Part shown: piece by piece, positions 36,616-46,497 of the stretch
Position numbering within the stretch: the stretch's first letter is position 1
Layout of the letters: each line of letters opens with the position of its first letter
Notes under the pieces: generated by a model
Told to the model about the DNA's origin: nothing
What the model saw: the letters and a program-made list of their open reading frames with translations, nothing else
Databases searched by the model: none
Program-made: the position numbers and the translations under genes
Assembly (NCBI RefSeq): GCF_024585285.1
Contig: NZ_CP040755.1
Span: 1,674,001-1,738,000 of the forward strand
Reading direction: 5' to 3'
DNA length: 64,000 nt
From: Colwellia sp. M166
GTDB lineage: Bacteria > Pseudomonadota > Gammaproteobacteria > Enterobacterales > Alteromonadaceae

Positions 36616-38718
36616 TTACTGGCCGATAGCGCTGACAATTTTTATTTGTTTGTCATCAGGAATTTCTTGATAAGAAATTACTCGTAATCCTGGGATGGTA
36701 TATTTAACAAATTTAGCCAGTACTGAACGTAAAATGCCTGACGTTAATAAAATTGGTGTATCGCCAGCCATTTCTTGCTGTTGTGCACCGTCCGTCAAAG
36801 ATTTTTGTAACCGCTCTGCTAAACCTGGTTCGATACCTGCGCCATCGTCTCCAGCCATTTGCATTGACTGATGCAACATCTGTTCCAATTCTGGCGACAA
36901 AGTTATGACAGGCACTTCAACCGTTGGTCCAACAAGCTCTTGGACAATAAATTTTCTTAATGTGATACGAACAGCGGCAGTTAACACCTCTGGATCTTGG
37001 CTCTTAGGGCCATACTCAACCAGTGTTTGTATAATGCTACGCATATCCCGTACAGCAACCCCTTCATTCATTAGATTCTGCAGTACTTTAACAATACTAC
37101 CTAATGATAAGACATCAGGGATCAAGCCTTCAATCAGTTTCGGATAGCTCTTGCCCAACATATCAAGTAAGTTTTGTACTTCTTCATGACCTAATAGCTG
37201 TGCGGCATTATTGGTTAAGATTTGACTTAAATGTGTTGCTAACACCGTAGCTGCATCGACTACGGTATAACCGAGCGATTGGGCATGTTCGCGTTGCTCT
37301 TGTTTGATCCACACAGCATCTAGACCAAAAGCAGGATCTTTTGTGGCAGTACCATCAAGCTTACCAAATACCTGACCAGGGTTAATCGCCAACTCATGAT
37401 CATGGCGAATCTCAGCTTCTCCTATGGTTACCCCCATTAATGAAATTTGATAACTATTAGGATCCAGATCTAAATTATCACGGATATGTACCGCGGGTAC
37501 CAAAAAGCCAAACTCCTGTGAAAGCTTCTTCCTGACACCTTTAATGCGGTTAAGTAGCTCACCACCTTGAGCTTTATCGACTAATGGAATTAAACGATAA
37601 CCAATTTCAAGGCCGATAATATCAACATGATTAACGTCATCCCAACCTAAGTCTTTCACTTCTGTTTCTTGTTGTTGGCTTTGAACTTCCGCTGCTTCGT
37701 TTTGTTCTATTAATTGTGCTGCTTTTGCAACTTTATATTTACTGCTAAAAAATGCTACTCCAGCAATCAATACCGCAAAAATCAAGAATGCGACATGCGG
37801 CATACCCGGTACGATGCCCATAATAAACATGACACCGGCTGCAATATAAAGTGACTTTGTTTGACCAAGCTGGCTACTGACCTGCTCACCCATATCTTGC
37901 GAAGTATTTTGACGGGTAACAACTATCGCAGTCCCCACTGATAATAACAGCCCTGGAATTTGCGCCACTAAACCGTCACCTATCGTTAATAAGGTGTAGA
38001 TTTCTACTGCGGTATCAAAACTCAAATCATGTTGAACCATCCCGATAACTAAACCACCGACAATATTGATAAAGAGAATTAAGATACCGGCTACCGCATC
38101 ACCTTTAACAAATTTGCTGGCACCATCCATCGAGCCATAAAAATCAGCTTCACTGGTTACTTCAACTCGGCGTTCTCTTGCTTGATCTGCGGTAATAAAT
38201 CCTGCGTTCAAATCGGCGTCAATGGCCATTTGTTTACCCGGCATAGCATCAAGGGTAAAACGAGCAGTTACTTCCGAAATACGCCCTGCACCTTTCGTGA
38301 TCACGACAAAATTGATAATAATTAAAATCGCAAAAACCACTAAACCGACCGCATAATTACCGCCAATAACTACCGAGCCAAATGCTTCGATAACCTTACC
38401 TGCAGCCTCTGGTCCTTCATGACCTTCAAGCAACACCACTCGAGTACTGGCAACATTCAGTGCTAAACGTAAAATCGTCGCAATCAGCAAAACAGCAGGA
38501 AATGAACCAAATTCGAGTGGTTTTAAGGTATATACCGTGATCAATAATACAACCAGAGACAAAGCTATATTGAAAGAGAAAAGAATATCTAGCAAAAATG
38601 CCGGCATAGGTAAGATCACCATGCCCAGCGCAGCCATCACGAGAAATGGCGTACCTAAACCAGAAAGTGCGTTGAATTTTTGTTTCTTTAAATGATTAAA
38701 AGTTGCCGTTAACTGCAT
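36616..38718 (-). CDS. flhA: Flagellar type III export gate protein FlhA
   Basis: 700 aa. The N-terminal half has about eight transmembrane segments. It includes GSFPAVLLIATILRLALNVASTR and, in the cytoplasmic FHIPEP loop, the strongly conserved MPGKQMAIDADLNAG near residues 203-217. The C-terminal ~350 residues form the cytoplasmic substrate-docking ring. FlhA couples proton flow to export. A sigma-54 promoter-like sequence lies 40 bp upstream, so it probably heads the flhA-flhF-flhG-fliA-che transcript. Confidence 0.96.
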   Translation of the reverse strand: MQLTATFNHLKKQKFNALSGLGTPFLVMAALGMVILPMPAFLLDILFSFNIALSLVVLLITVYTLKPLEFGSFPAVLLIATILRLALNVASTRVVLLEGHEGPEAAGKVIEAFGSVVIGGNYAVGLVVFAILIIINFVVITKGAGRISEVTARFTLDAMPGKQMAIDADLNAGFITADQARERRVEVTSEADFYGSMDGASKFVKGDAVAGILILFINIVGGLVIGMVQHDLSFDTAVEIYTLLTIGDGLVAQIPGLLLSVGTAIVVTRQNTSQDMGEQVSSQLGQTKSLYIAAGVMFIMGIVPGMPHVAFLIFAVLIAGVAFFSSKYKVAKAAQLIEQNEAAEVQSQQQETEVKDLGWDDVNHVDIIGLEIGYRLIPLVDKAQGGELLNRIKGVRKKLSQEFGFLVPAVHIRDNLDLDPNSYQISLMGVTIGEAEIRHDHELAINPGQVFGKLDGTATKDPAFGLDAVWIKQEQREHAQSLGYTVVDAATVLATHLSQILTNNAAQLLGHEEVQNLLDMLGKSYPKLIEGLIPDVLSLGSIVKVLQNLMNEGVAVRDMRSIIQTLVEYGPKSQDPEVLTAAVRITLRKFIVQELVGPTVEVPVITLSPELEQMLHQSMQMAGDDGAGIEPGLAERLQKSLTDGAQQQEMAGDTPILLTSGILRSVLAKFVKYTIPGLRVISYQEIPDDKQIKIVSAIGQ

Positions 38719-38757
38719 GAGCTCTTAGTGATAATCTTTTGACATAGCTTACGAAAA

Positions 38758-38772
38758 GCAATTATTAGACCA
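38758..38772 (-). promoter_or_regulatory. Sigma-54 promoter upstream of flhA
   Basis: On the minus strand TGGTCT-N5-TTGC keeps the invariant GG and GC ten bases apart (-24/-12 spacing). The -12 element lies 40 bp before the flhA ATG, leaving a leader of about 28 nt. The -24 half departs from TGGCAC at two positions. The position agrees with the RpoN-dependent flhA operons of Vibrio and Pseudomonas. Confidence 0.6.
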
Positions 38773-38881
38773 AATAAGGCTAAACCTTAAAATTAAATTT
38801 TTATGCTGCTTATAACACGAACGCAAGCAAGACTAAACGTAGTTAACCTAAGCGCTAAAAAGTTATAGCGCTTTGATATTA

Positions 38882-40012
38882 TCAGTAACGAAAATCATCT
38901 GGAATTGGCAAGTTTTTAGTGACCGCTTTTGGTCTTCTTGCTTTACCTTTTTTATGGGCATTAAGCTGAAAAATAAAGGCCAGTATTTGTGCGACGGCAG
39001 CAAATAATTGCTCAGGAATTTCTTCATTAGGCTCAGCGGTATAATATAATGACCTTGCTAACGCAGGTGATGCAACAACTTCAACATTGTGTTCTTTGGC
39101 AATGGTACGAATATGCAAAGCCATTTCATCTATACCTTTTGCCACCAATATCGGTGCACCACCCGCTTCAGCATCATATTTAAGCGCCACGGAATAGTGC
39201 GTAGGATTGGTGATCACCACATCAGAATTAGGCACTTCTTGCATCATACGTCGTTGTGACATTTCATATTGCGCTCGCCTTATTCGACCTTTTGTTTCTG
39301 GGCTACCTTCAGAGCTTTTCGACTCGTCTTTGATTTCTTGTTTAGACATTTTTAACTCTCGATTGTGATTCCATACTTGATATGGCGCATCAATAACCAC
39401 AATAATGCCAATAGACAACCCTAGAGCCAGAAACATCCACAGTAATAAAGTCACGGCATGAGAGAAGTTGTGCGGAATATTTTCAGTACTTAAATTAACT
39501 ATCTGACCAAATAAACTGCTCAGTAGTAAATATGCTGAAATAAAAATCACAAAAAATTTTAGAATCGACTTAATAAGCTCAACATAGGCTTGCACGCCAA
39601 ACATGCGTTTAAAGCCTGCAATAGGTGAAAGTTTGCTAGGTTTAGGAGCCATAGCTTCCCACGAAAAACTCATGCCACCAAGCAAGGTATTACCGATAAA
39701 TGCTGCGATTACAATGATAATATGTATCCAAAGAAAGGGCACTAATATGGCACTAACAGCATCATTTGCTACTTGATAAAGCGCATGCACATCCATAGTT
39801 TCTCGACGATTTAAGCTGAATAAGCGTTTCATCATCACCGACAGCCCCTCAACAAGAGAACTGCCCAATAGCATCAGTGCTACAGCACTGCCCACTAAAA
39901 CGAACATAGTACCTAAATCTTTTGAACGTGCTATTTGTCCTTTTTTACGTGCATCGGAGAGCTTTTTCGCCGTGGGTTCTTCAGTTTTTTCACCACTATC
40001 AGACTCAGCCAT
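38882..40012 (-). CDS. flhB: Flagellar type III export switch protein FlhB
   Basis: 376 aa. Four transmembrane segments occupy the first ~210 residues. The cytoplasmic domain contains the self-cleavage site NPTH (SDVVITNPTHYSVAL), where cleavage between Asn and Pro switches export from rod/hook to filament substrates. The N-terminus MAESDSGEKTEEPTAKKLSDARKKGQI is typical. The start is the ATG at 40012, which overlaps the fliR stop as TAATG; an upstream in-frame start would add six residues inside fliR. Last gene of the fliK-flhB operon. Confidence 0.95.
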   Translation of the reverse strand: MAESDSGEKTEEPTAKKLSDARKKGQIARSKDLGTMFVLVGSAVALMLLGSSLVEGLSVMMKRLFSLNRRETMDVHALYQVANDAVSAILVPFLWIHIIIVIAAFIGNTLLGGMSFSWEAMAPKPSKLSPIAGFKRMFGVQAYVELIKSILKFFVIFISAYLLLSSLFGQIVNLSTENIPHNFSHAVTLLLWMFLALGLSIGIIVVIDAPYQVWNHNRELKMSKQEIKDESKSSEGSPETKGRIRRAQYEMSQRRMMQEVPNSDVVITNPTHYSVALKYDAEAGGAPILVAKGIDEMALHIRTIAKEHNVEVVASPALARSLYYTAEPNEEIPEQLFAAVAQILAFIFQLNAHKKGKARRPKAVTKNLPIPDDFRY

Positions 40013-40797
40013 TAAGGTGCAACCCCACAATCAATTAGGTAGCAGCTAAAATCAAGTGCTCGCTGCCATTGCATAACAAAATGGCTATAAAAATTACCCA
40101 TGGTTAACCACATGATCAATAAGCCCGCACACATAGTAATAGGAAAGCCGATAGCAAAAATATTCAATTGCGGCGCTGCTCGGGTCATAATACCAAAAGA
40201 GAAGTTAATCAGTAACATCGCAGTTAAAGGCGCGATTGCCAGCGATAGTGCGGTGGCAAACATCCAGCTACCCCACTCAGCAATTTCTTTAAATTTAACA
40301 CTAGAAATTTCTGTCGCTGGAATTGGAATGGTATCAAAGCTAGTCACAACAAACTGCAAATAGGCCAAATGACCATCCATAGCCCAAAATAATAGCGACG
40401 ATAATATTAAAAAGAATTGCCCAACGGCAGGAACATTTTGACCACTTGCAGGATCAACTAATGAGGCAAAACCTAAACCGGTTTGCATAGCGATAATTTG
40501 TCCGGCGAGGGTAAAGGTATTAACCACCATAACAGTGACAAAGCCCAACATAATGCCAACAATCATTTGCTCACCAAGCAACAGCGCAGTCGCTAATGAA
40601 AATAAATCACCGACTCGTGTTGGTGGTAGCGCCGGCATAACAGCGACAGTAATCGCTAAACAAAAGAACAGCTTTATGCGGCCGGGAATAGCTTTTGCTC
40701 CTAAGCCAATCATCGACATCACCATTGCTGAAATACGCGCAAACGGTAATAAAAAGTCAGCCATCGTTTGGTTGATAATTGACTCAGTAAACTCCAT
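40012..40797 (-). CDS. fliR: Flagellar export gate protein FliR
   Basis: 261 aa, about six hydrophobic segments with the conserved ARISAMVMSMIGLGAKAIPGRIKL start and central LGLGFASLVDPASGQNVPAVGQF (shown as MQTGLGFASLVDP near residues 105-117). It forms the FliP5Q4R1 core through which axial proteins cross the inner membrane. It begins 2 bp after fliQ and ends overlapping flhB. Confidence 0.94.
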   Translation of the reverse strand: MEFTESIINQTMADFLLPFARISAMVMSMIGLGAKAIPGRIKLFFCLAITVAVMPALPPTRVGDLFSLATALLLGEQMIVGIMLGFVTVMVVNTFTLAGQIIAMQTGLGFASLVDPASGQNVPAVGQFFLILSSLLFWAMDGHLAYLQFVVTSFDTIPIPATEISSVKFKEIAEWGSWMFATALSLAIAPLTAMLLINFSFGIMTRAAPQLNIFAIGFPITMCAGLLIMWLTMGNFYSHFVMQWQRALDFSCYLIDCGVAP

Positions 40798-40799
40798 GG

Positions 40800-41069
40800 C
40801 TAACTCACCACACTAGGAATACTACCAATGAGTCGGATGGTGTAATCCATCAATTTTTGTACTAACCAATGCCCGCCCATAATCAAAGCAAGTAATGTAA
40901 CGATTAAGCGCGGTAAAAAACTTAAGGTTTGCTCGTTTATCGAAGTTGCTGCCTGAAATACTGCCACTACTAGGCCTACCAACAAGCTCGGGACAATAAC
41001 GGCACTCACCAAGACGATCACTAAAAACAAGGCATCGCGTAAAATATCGACAAAGACCTCAGGACCCAT
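40800..41069 (-). CDS. fliQ: Flagellar export gate protein FliQ
   Basis: 89 aa, normal for FliQ. Two long transmembrane hairpins (ALFLVIVLVSAVIVPSLLVG and LIVTLLALIMGGHWLVQKL) are joined by the conserved FQAATSINEQTLSFLPRL loop. Four copies wrap around the FliP-FliR spiral. Its ATG overlaps the fliP stop (TAATG). Confidence 0.95.
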   Translation of the reverse strand: MGPEVFVDILRDALFLVIVLVSAVIVPSLLVGLVVAVFQAATSINEQTLSFLPRLIVTLLALIMGGHWLVQKLMDYTIRLIGSIPSVVS

Positions 41070-41866
41070 TACGTGGCTCCCATACCATAGCTCGTTGCCA
41101 GCGTGCCTATCACGAGATTCCAGCCATCAATAAGCACAAACAGCATAAGTTTAAAAGGCAACGAAACAATCATCGGCGAGAGCATCATCATCCCCATAGC
41201 CATCAAAATACTTGCCACCACTAAATCTATGATCAAAAAAGGAATAAAAAGCATAAAACCAATTTGAAAGGCGGTTTTTAATTCACTAATCACAAAAGCG
41301 GGGATAATCACCGTCATCGGTAAATCAGTTGGTTTATCAACTTTCGTTATCCCAGCCATCTGCGCCAACGTATCCAGATCTTTAATACGAGTTTGCTCTA
41401 ACATGAATGCTCGCAATGGTACTTTCGCTTTATTGATGGCCTCGACAGAAGTTAATTGGTCTTGTAAATAAGGCTGGATCGCTCGTTCATTAATCTGATT
41501 ATAGACTGGCGTCATAATAAACAAGGTCATAAATAGCGTAATACCGATAATAACTTGGTTTGACGGCGTTTGTTGCAAACCAAACGCTTGTCGTAAAATA
41601 GCCATCACCACCACAATACGCGTAAACGATGTCATCATAATCACCGCAGCAGGTATAAAACTCAGCGCGGTCATAAAAATTAGTATTTGTAAGGTAATGG
41701 AGTATTCTTGTGAGCCATCAGGATTAGTGGTTAGCGTTAATGCCGATAAGGAAAGATCATCAGCAGCAAAACTAGTATTACTTATCAGCAAAAATGATAA
41801 AATCGTCACGAAGAAAGTGACGATTTTACTCAACGATAATAATGATACTTTATTTTTCTTTATCAT
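41069..41866 (-). CDS. fliP: Flagellar export gate protein FliP
   Basis: 265 aa. A cleavable signal peptide ends near SFAADD at residue 35, as in E. coli FliP. Transmembrane segments and the conserved [36 protein letters not shown] and [16 protein letters not shown] motifs follow. Five copies form the gate with FliR. It overlaps the end of fliO by 17 bp. Confidence 0.95.
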   Translation of the reverse strand: MIKKNKVSLLSLSKIVTFFVTILSFLLISNTSFAADDLSLSALTLTTNPDGSQEYSITLQILIFMTALSFIPAAVIMMTSFTRIVVVMAILRQAFGLQQTPSNQVIIGITLFMTLFIMTPVYNQINERAIQPYLQDQLTSVEAINKAKVPLRAFMLEQTRIKDLDTLAQMAGITKVDKPTDLPMTVIIPAFVISELKTAFQIGFMLFIPFLIIDLVVASILMAMGMMMLSPMIVSLPFKLMLFVLIDGWNLVIGTLATSYGMGAT

Positions 41867-42314
41867 AAGTTTTTATAGCTTTTTGTTTAAGTAACTTGGC
41901 GAACGATTGCGCAAAATCAACGCGATTCTCTTTGCTAGTTACTAAAGGTTCGTCAAGCGTTTCTAACAAGGTTATCTGTTGAGCAGTTACACCTAGCAAT
42001 AACTGCTGCTTTCCGGCTTGCACTACAACGAGCTTTTCTTTTGACCCTAAATGCAAACTGGTCACTATTTTCAAACCATTAATAGAGTGTCGTACACCTT
42101 GAAAGCGTTTTAGCACCATAGCGCTAACGACAATCACAGCTAAAACCATCAGTAATGACATGATCATGCTCATGGCATCCATATTAGCAGTAACATGTTT
42201 ACCAACTTCCACTGGGGCAACATCTACCAAAGTAACATCTTTGTCGAGCTCTTCTGCACTAGCTAAGGTAAAACAAGCACACCAAATGATAATTGCAGAA
42301 AGGATATTTTTCAT
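41850..42314 (-). CDS. fliO: Flagellar export-apparatus assembly protein FliO
   Basis: 154 aa. Signal-like N-terminus ([20 protein letters not shown]), then a transmembrane helix around residues 48-68 ([20 protein letters not shown]) and a cytoplasmic SH3-like part with [24 protein letters not shown]. FliO helps assemble the FliP ring. The ATG at 42314 is preferred over a TTG two codons upstream. It lies between fliN (6 bp away) and fliP (17-bp overlap). Confidence 0.9.
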   Translation of the reverse strand: MKNILSAIIIWCACFTLASAEELDKDVTLVDVAPVEVGKHVTANMDAMSMIMSLLMVLAVIVVSAMVLKRFQGVRHSINGLKIVTSLHLGSKEKLVVVQAGKQQLLLGVTAQQITLLETLDEPLVTSKENRVDFAQSFAKLLKQKAIKTYDKEK

Positions 42315-42320
42315 TAGCAA

Positions 42321-42713
42321 TTATTTTAATTTCTTAATGCGTTCAACTTGGCTAATAACATCGGTCAAACGAATACCAAATTTATCATTAACCACCACTA
42401 CTTCGCCATGAGCAATCAACGTACCATTAACCAGAACATCAAGTGCTTCACCCGCCACACGATCCAATTCAACAACCGAACCTTGGTTGAGCTGCAATAA
42501 ATTTCGAATACTGATATGGCTACGACCTACTTCCATAGAAATAGTGACGGGAATATCTAAAATAGCATCAAGTTTACGCTTTTCTTCACCCGTAATAGGC
42601 TTGTTATCTTCTTGTAGATCTTCCAATTCGACGGTTTCAGCAGCTTCTGCGGCAGCTTGCTCGTCCATCGCTTCGTCCCACATGCCTAAATCGCCTTCGT
42701 TTTCTGTACTCAT
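42321..42713 (-). CDS. fliN: Flagellar motor switch protein FliN
   Basis: 130 aa. An acidic N-terminal region (about 1-50, WDEAMDEQAAAEAAETVELEDL) precedes the SpoA domain: LDAILDIPVTISMEVGRSHI, LLQLNQGSVVELDRVAGEAL and HGEVVVVNDKFGIRLTDV. With FliM it forms the lower C-ring and, with FliH, docks the export ATPase complex. Confidence 0.95.
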   Translation of the reverse strand: MSTENEGDLGMWDEAMDEQAAAEAAETVELEDLQEDNKPITGEEKRKLDAILDIPVTISMEVGRSHISIRNLLQLNQGSVVELDRVAGEALDVLVNGTLIAHGEVVVVNDKFGIRLTDVISQVERIKKLK

Positions 42714-42823
42714 GTTTTTTCGCCTTAATTTTTACTCAATAGCGTAAAAATCACTACGCTATTCGTTTGATATTTGCCTATTATGCACTTATGTGATTTT
42801 CACACCACATGCCATATTTCTAC

Positions 42824-43885
42824 TTATAAATCATCTTCTAACATATGTAGTTCAGCATCACTGTCTAAACGTTTACCGCCTTTTGTTAAGATAGTTAACT
42901 CTGATTTCACTGACTCTGGCCGCTTAATTTTTGATTCTATTTTCAATGCCAAATTGTCACGACTACGACCAAGCTTAGCCCTAAATGACGGTAAGTTTTC
43001 AATTAATACAGTAATGTGATCTGGCATTTCAATAGGAATAATATCACCCGCTTTAAAGTCCATGATTTCTTGTAAGGATAGTTCTACTTCTAAAAATTTA
43101 GTCGACAATTCAACCGGGACATCCATAATTTCATCGCGTAGTGCCTTTGACCAACGCATATCTGTATCTTCTTTATCACTTTGTACACCGGCATCTAGCA
43201 ACTCACGAATTGGCTCAAGCATGGAATAAGGTAAGGCAACATGAAAATCACCACCACCACCATCAAGCTCGATATGAAACGAACTGATCACCACCACTTC
43301 TGTCGGACTAACAATATTAGCCATAGACGGGTTAACTTCTGAATCAAGGTATTCAAACGAAACATCCATTACCGGCGACCAAGCTTCTTTATAGTCTTCA
43401 AAAATAATTTTTAGCAACATTTGTACAATGCGGCGTTCAGTAGGAGTAAACTCTCGGCCTTCAATTTTCGCGTGATATCGACCATCGCCACCAAAAAAGT
43501 TGTCTACTAAAATGAACACCAAGCGGGCTTCCATGGTAATTAATGCCGTGCCTTTTAACGGTCGAAAACGCACCATATTCAAACTTGTTGGCACAAATAA
43601 GGTGTGGACATATTCCCCAAATTTAATCATTTGGATACCGTTGATAGATACTTCAGCGGTTCGACGCATCATATTAAACAGGCTAATACGCATATGGCGA
43701 GCAAAGCGTTCATTAACCATTTCCAAGGTTGGCATTCGACCACGAACAATACGATCTTGCGAGGAAAAGTCATAGTCAGAAGTTCCTTCTGCTTGAGAAA
43801 GTTCCTCTTCTACATCCTCTTCTTCAACATCATCAACACCATGTAAAAGTGCATCAATTTCGTCTTGAGATAGTAAATCACTCAC
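42824..43885 (-). CDS. fliM: Flagellar motor switch protein FliM
   Basis: 353 aa. The N-terminal LLSQDEIDALLHGVDD (residues 4-19) is the CheY-P binding peptide. A CheC-like middle domain follows (about 50-230, with GEYVHTLFVPTSLNMVRFRPL and LVDNFFGGDGRYH), then a C-terminal SpoA domain (about 255-330). It is the rotor component that receives the CheY-P signal. It lies between fliL (44 bp) and fliN. Confidence 0.96.
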   Translation of the reverse strand: MSDLLSQDEIDALLHGVDDVEEEDVEEELSQAEGTSDYDFSSQDRIVRGRMPTLEMVNERFARHMRISLFNMMRRTAEVSINGIQMIKFGEYVHTLFVPTSLNMVRFRPLKGTALITMEARLVFILVDNFFGGDGRYHAKIEGREFTPTERRIVQMLLKIIFEDYKEAWSPVMDVSFEYLDSEVNPSMANIVSPTEVVVISSFHIELDGGGGDFHVALPYSMLEPIRELLDAGVQSDKEDTDMRWSKALRDEIMDVPVELSTKFLEVELSLQEIMDFKAGDIIPIEMPDHITVLIENLPSFRAKLGRSRDNLALKIESKIKRPESVKSELTILTKGGKRLDSDAELHMLEDDL

Positions 43886-43929
43886 TCGGTAGTCTCTTTA
43901 TCTTATTAATTTAATTATACCTTCACAAC

Positions 43930-44472
43930 TTACTGCATAACAAAGCCGGTAAATAGTACTTTTTCAACAATTTTGCTGCCTTCAACTTCAGTCATGATTG
44001 CATGAACTTCCGTTAAGGATTTTTGTTTTAATGAGGTTTTTCCAGCACTGGTTGCCAGATCATCAGCATTCGACTGAGAAAAGACTGCCAATAAGGTGCT
44101 TTCTATTAACGGCACATGCTTTTTAGCGGCTTCCTCATTATCTGCGCCACGTACCAGTAATTGCACACGAATTTCAACAAAACGATCGCGTAAGGCACCG
44201 GGAACATTAAAGCGGAAAGGTCTCGGCATTGGCACATATAAGGCTGAGCCAAGCTTCGCATTAGATTCAGCAGTAGCGCTATTGTTCACTTGGCTTGCTG
44301 AGCCAGAGTCTAAAGCTGCATCAAGCTCAGCTTGCGAAACCTCATCTTCACCACCGAGCATAAAAAATGCTACAGCACCACCAGCAATCAAAACCACAAC
44401 GATAGCGATAATAATAATGAGCTTTTTTTTCTTACCTGAACTATCCATCTCAAGTGCTTTTTCGTCAGCCAT
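43930..44472 (-). CDS. fliL: Flagellar basal-body-associated protein FliL
   Basis: 180 aa. A single transmembrane helix (residues ~17-40, KLIIIIAIVVVLIAGGAVAFFML) is followed by a periplasmic stomatin-like domain with YVPMPRPFRFNVPG and RFVEIRVQLLVRGADNEEA. FliL rings surround stators and raise torque. The 133-bp gap to fliK holds a single TATACCAA-family end. Confidence 0.92.
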   Translation of the reverse strand: MADEKALEMDSSGKKKKLIIIIAIVVVLIAGGAVAFFMLGGEDEVSQAELDAALDSGSASQVNNSATAESNAKLGSALYVPMPRPFRFNVPGALRDRFVEIRVQLLVRGADNEEAAKKHVPLIESTLLAVFSQSNADDLATSAGKTSLKQKSLTEVHAIMTEVEGSKIVEKVLFTGFVMQ

Positions 44473-44553
44473 GATTCTTGCCTTTAAAGAAGATTTATAC
44501 CCATAGTTGAACTATATCCTTGAATAGCGGCTAATCCAACGAGTTTTGCCAAT

Positions 44554-44589
44554 TATACCAATTCTATGGCCTTTGTCCCCAACTCTGAG
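44554..44589. repeat. Single TATACCAA-family end between fliK and fliL
   Basis: TATACCAATTCTATGGCCTT and the following TTGTCCCCAACTCTGAG resemble one terminal repeat of the 22547-22903 element. No partner end was found nearby, so it is a remnant or a chance match. It sits inside the fliK-fliL gap of the operon. Confidence 0.35.
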
Positions 44590-44605
44590 CTTATTTGACC
44601 TGATA

Positions 44606-46354
44606 TTAAGCATAATAATCAACACCAGTTGATGAAACTTTAAGCACATTAGCAACAGCATGTTCATTTTCATTACTCCCACCATCAGCAACCCCACAAC
44701 TTGAATCATTACCATTTTGTCCATTAAAGCCATTATCATTTTGCTCTTGCGCTTGACGTTGCTCAATATTAGCATCACCAACATCAACACCATTTTCCGC
44801 TAACATCTCGCGTAACTTACCAATATTTTGCTCTAATGCTTCTTTTGCCTGTTGGTTTTGCACAATAAATTGCACTGCAGCTTGCTCATTTTGTAAGTTT
44901 ACTCTGACATGAATATTACCCATCTCTGGCGGGTCAAGTTGAATATCTACTTGTTGAATTTTCTGGTTGATCATCACCATGACTTTATCTTTAACCGCAT
45001 TTGCAAAGTCTTTACGGTAAATCGCAATAGTTTCCGTATTTATCGCGGTAATTGATTTTTGTGTCTGTTGCGCATTTGTCGCCAATGTATTAACTGTACT
45101 TTCATAATTTTGCTCTTGCTGTATAGCTAACTCACTTGAACTCATCAGAGGCTTTGGCGCCTGAGCATCTAAAGTTTGATTGAAACTTGATGCAATTTTT
45201 TCAGCTGGTAATGTTTGTTTTTCACTTTCAGCTTTTGCTAATAGCTCTACATCAGAGACACTATTTAATGATTTATCTTTAGCGTCATTTATTACTATTT
45301 TCTGTTCAGCATCCAGTTTGGCTTCTGTAGTTGTAGTTGACATAGCAACAACCGATGCTGTTTTTTGATTTATATTACGCTTTGGTGTTTGTTCATTGTC
45401 ACTAACTTGATTGAACTCAGCCACATTTGCTTGTTTTTCATCTAGCACGCGAGCATTATCAGCTTCAACAACACGGGCTTTTTCTTCTTTACTTAATTCT
45501 GCTGAGAGCACTCTTTGCGCTGCTGCTAATTCATACTCTTTGTTTAATGGCTGATTTTCAAGGTCACTCAACTGCTTTCCTGAGATAACATTTTGCTGAC
45601 TATCAGAGACTAATTCAGCCTCTTGAGCACGCGACTGTTTTGCCAGTTGTTCTTCAGTGATCAGATCTTGCTCAATCACGAGTTCATTTAAGCCGGTTTC
45701 TATCGTCGTATTCAGTTTAATCTCTGCAGACTTTGGCAAAGAGTCATTATTCACCGTTTTTTCTAACGAGCTTTGATTTTGCTGCACTGGCAATGTTTTA
45801 ACTTGCTCAGCTTGCGCTTCACTCGATTTTGCCAATAACTTTTGCGCGCCATTTAACATGTTTAATAAATCGACTGCATCATCATTCTCAGTACTTACTG
45901 CGACTTCACTTCGCGCTTGGCTTTCAATCGTTTGCTCTTGCTGATTAGCTTTTGCCCTGACTTTATCAATAGAGCCTGTATCGTCTTCTACAATTGCTTT
46001 ATTTTCGCCGCTTAACGCCATTACAGGAACAGGCAAAGTATATTGCTCATCGTTGACAATTACTTTAGTGTTTAACGTTTCATCATTTGACGCTACTGGC
46101 ACAGGTAAAGTATGTTGGTCATCACCAGATTCATTATCTGCTTTAGTCTGCTCAATTGCCGTTTTTGACACAGGTTTGCCGTCACGCTTAATTTCACCAT
46201 CCTGTTCAGTTGTATTTTTTTTCGGATAATATTGTGCCATTTCATCAAAAAAAGTACCGCCTTTAGCTTGATTTTTTATTGATGAATTACCATTACTGCC
46301 TTTAATATCAGAGTTTTGTAAAACATCAACAGACAATAAATTTACTTGAGACAT
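44606..46354 (-). CDS. fliK: Flagellar hook-length control protein FliK
   Basis: 582 aa. The long N-terminal ruler region (to about residue 440) is hydrophilic, low-complexity and rich in Gln, Glu, Asn and Ser. The conserved C-terminal domain near 455-530 has the PPEMGNIHVRVNLQNEQAAVQFI and AKEALEQNIGKLREMLAENG segments that contact FlhB. It measures hook length and triggers the FlhB switch. Two near-identical phrases (EQYTLPVPVMAL; QHTLPVPVASND) in the ruler suggest a local duplication. It heads the fliK-flhB run after a 143-bp gap. Confidence 0.9.
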   Translation of the reverse strand: MSQVNLLSVDVLQNSDIKGSNGNSSIKNQAKGGTFFDEMAQYYPKKNTTEQDGEIKRDGKPVSKTAIEQTKADNESGDDQHTLPVPVASNDETLNTKVIVNDEQYTLPVPVMALSGENKAIVEDDTGSIDKVRAKANQQEQTIESQARSEVAVSTENDDAVDLLNMLNGAQKLLAKSSEAQAEQVKTLPVQQNQSSLEKTVNNDSLPKSAEIKLNTTIETGLNELVIEQDLITEEQLAKQSRAQEAELVSDSQQNVISGKQLSDLENQPLNKEYELAAAQRVLSAELSKEEKARVVEADNARVLDEKQANVAEFNQVSDNEQTPKRNINQKTASVVAMSTTTTEAKLDAEQKIVINDAKDKSLNSVSDVELLAKAESEKQTLPAEKIASSFNQTLDAQAPKPLMSSSELAIQQEQNYESTVNTLATNAQQTQKSITAINTETIAIYRKDFANAVKDKVMVMINQKIQQVDIQLDPPEMGNIHVRVNLQNEQAAVQFIVQNQQAKEALEQNIGKLREMLAENGVDVGDANIEQRQAQEQNDNGFNGQNGNDSSCGVADGGSNENEHAVANVLKVSSTGVDYYA

Positions 46355-46420
46355 AACAAACCTTTTTTAACTGTGACTGAAAAGCCGCGGACTAATGTTT
46401 TAGATAATACCTTACATTAA

Positions 46421-46435
46421 GCAAGTATTATTCCA
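46421..46435 (-). promoter_or_regulatory. Possible sigma-54 promoter upstream of fliK
   Basis: On the minus strand TGGAAT-N5-TTGC keeps GG and GC ten bases apart. The -12 is perfect but the -24 differs from TGGCAC at three positions. It lies 67 bp before the fliK ATG in the only sizeable gap between the fliEFGHIJ and fliK-flhB runs. A weaker call than the fliE site. Confidence 0.4.
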
Positions 46436-46497
46436 AAAACAACAGAATAAGTTATGCGCTTTATCATTGTTACTATTAATAGCCGTATTAATAATAC

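Noticed and set aside
44512..44793. Methionine/leucine-rich minus-strand open frame overlapping the end of fliK
   Set aside because: It is a frame shadow of the low-complexity fliK C-terminus (repeated AAT/ATG-rich codons) and has no family resemblance.
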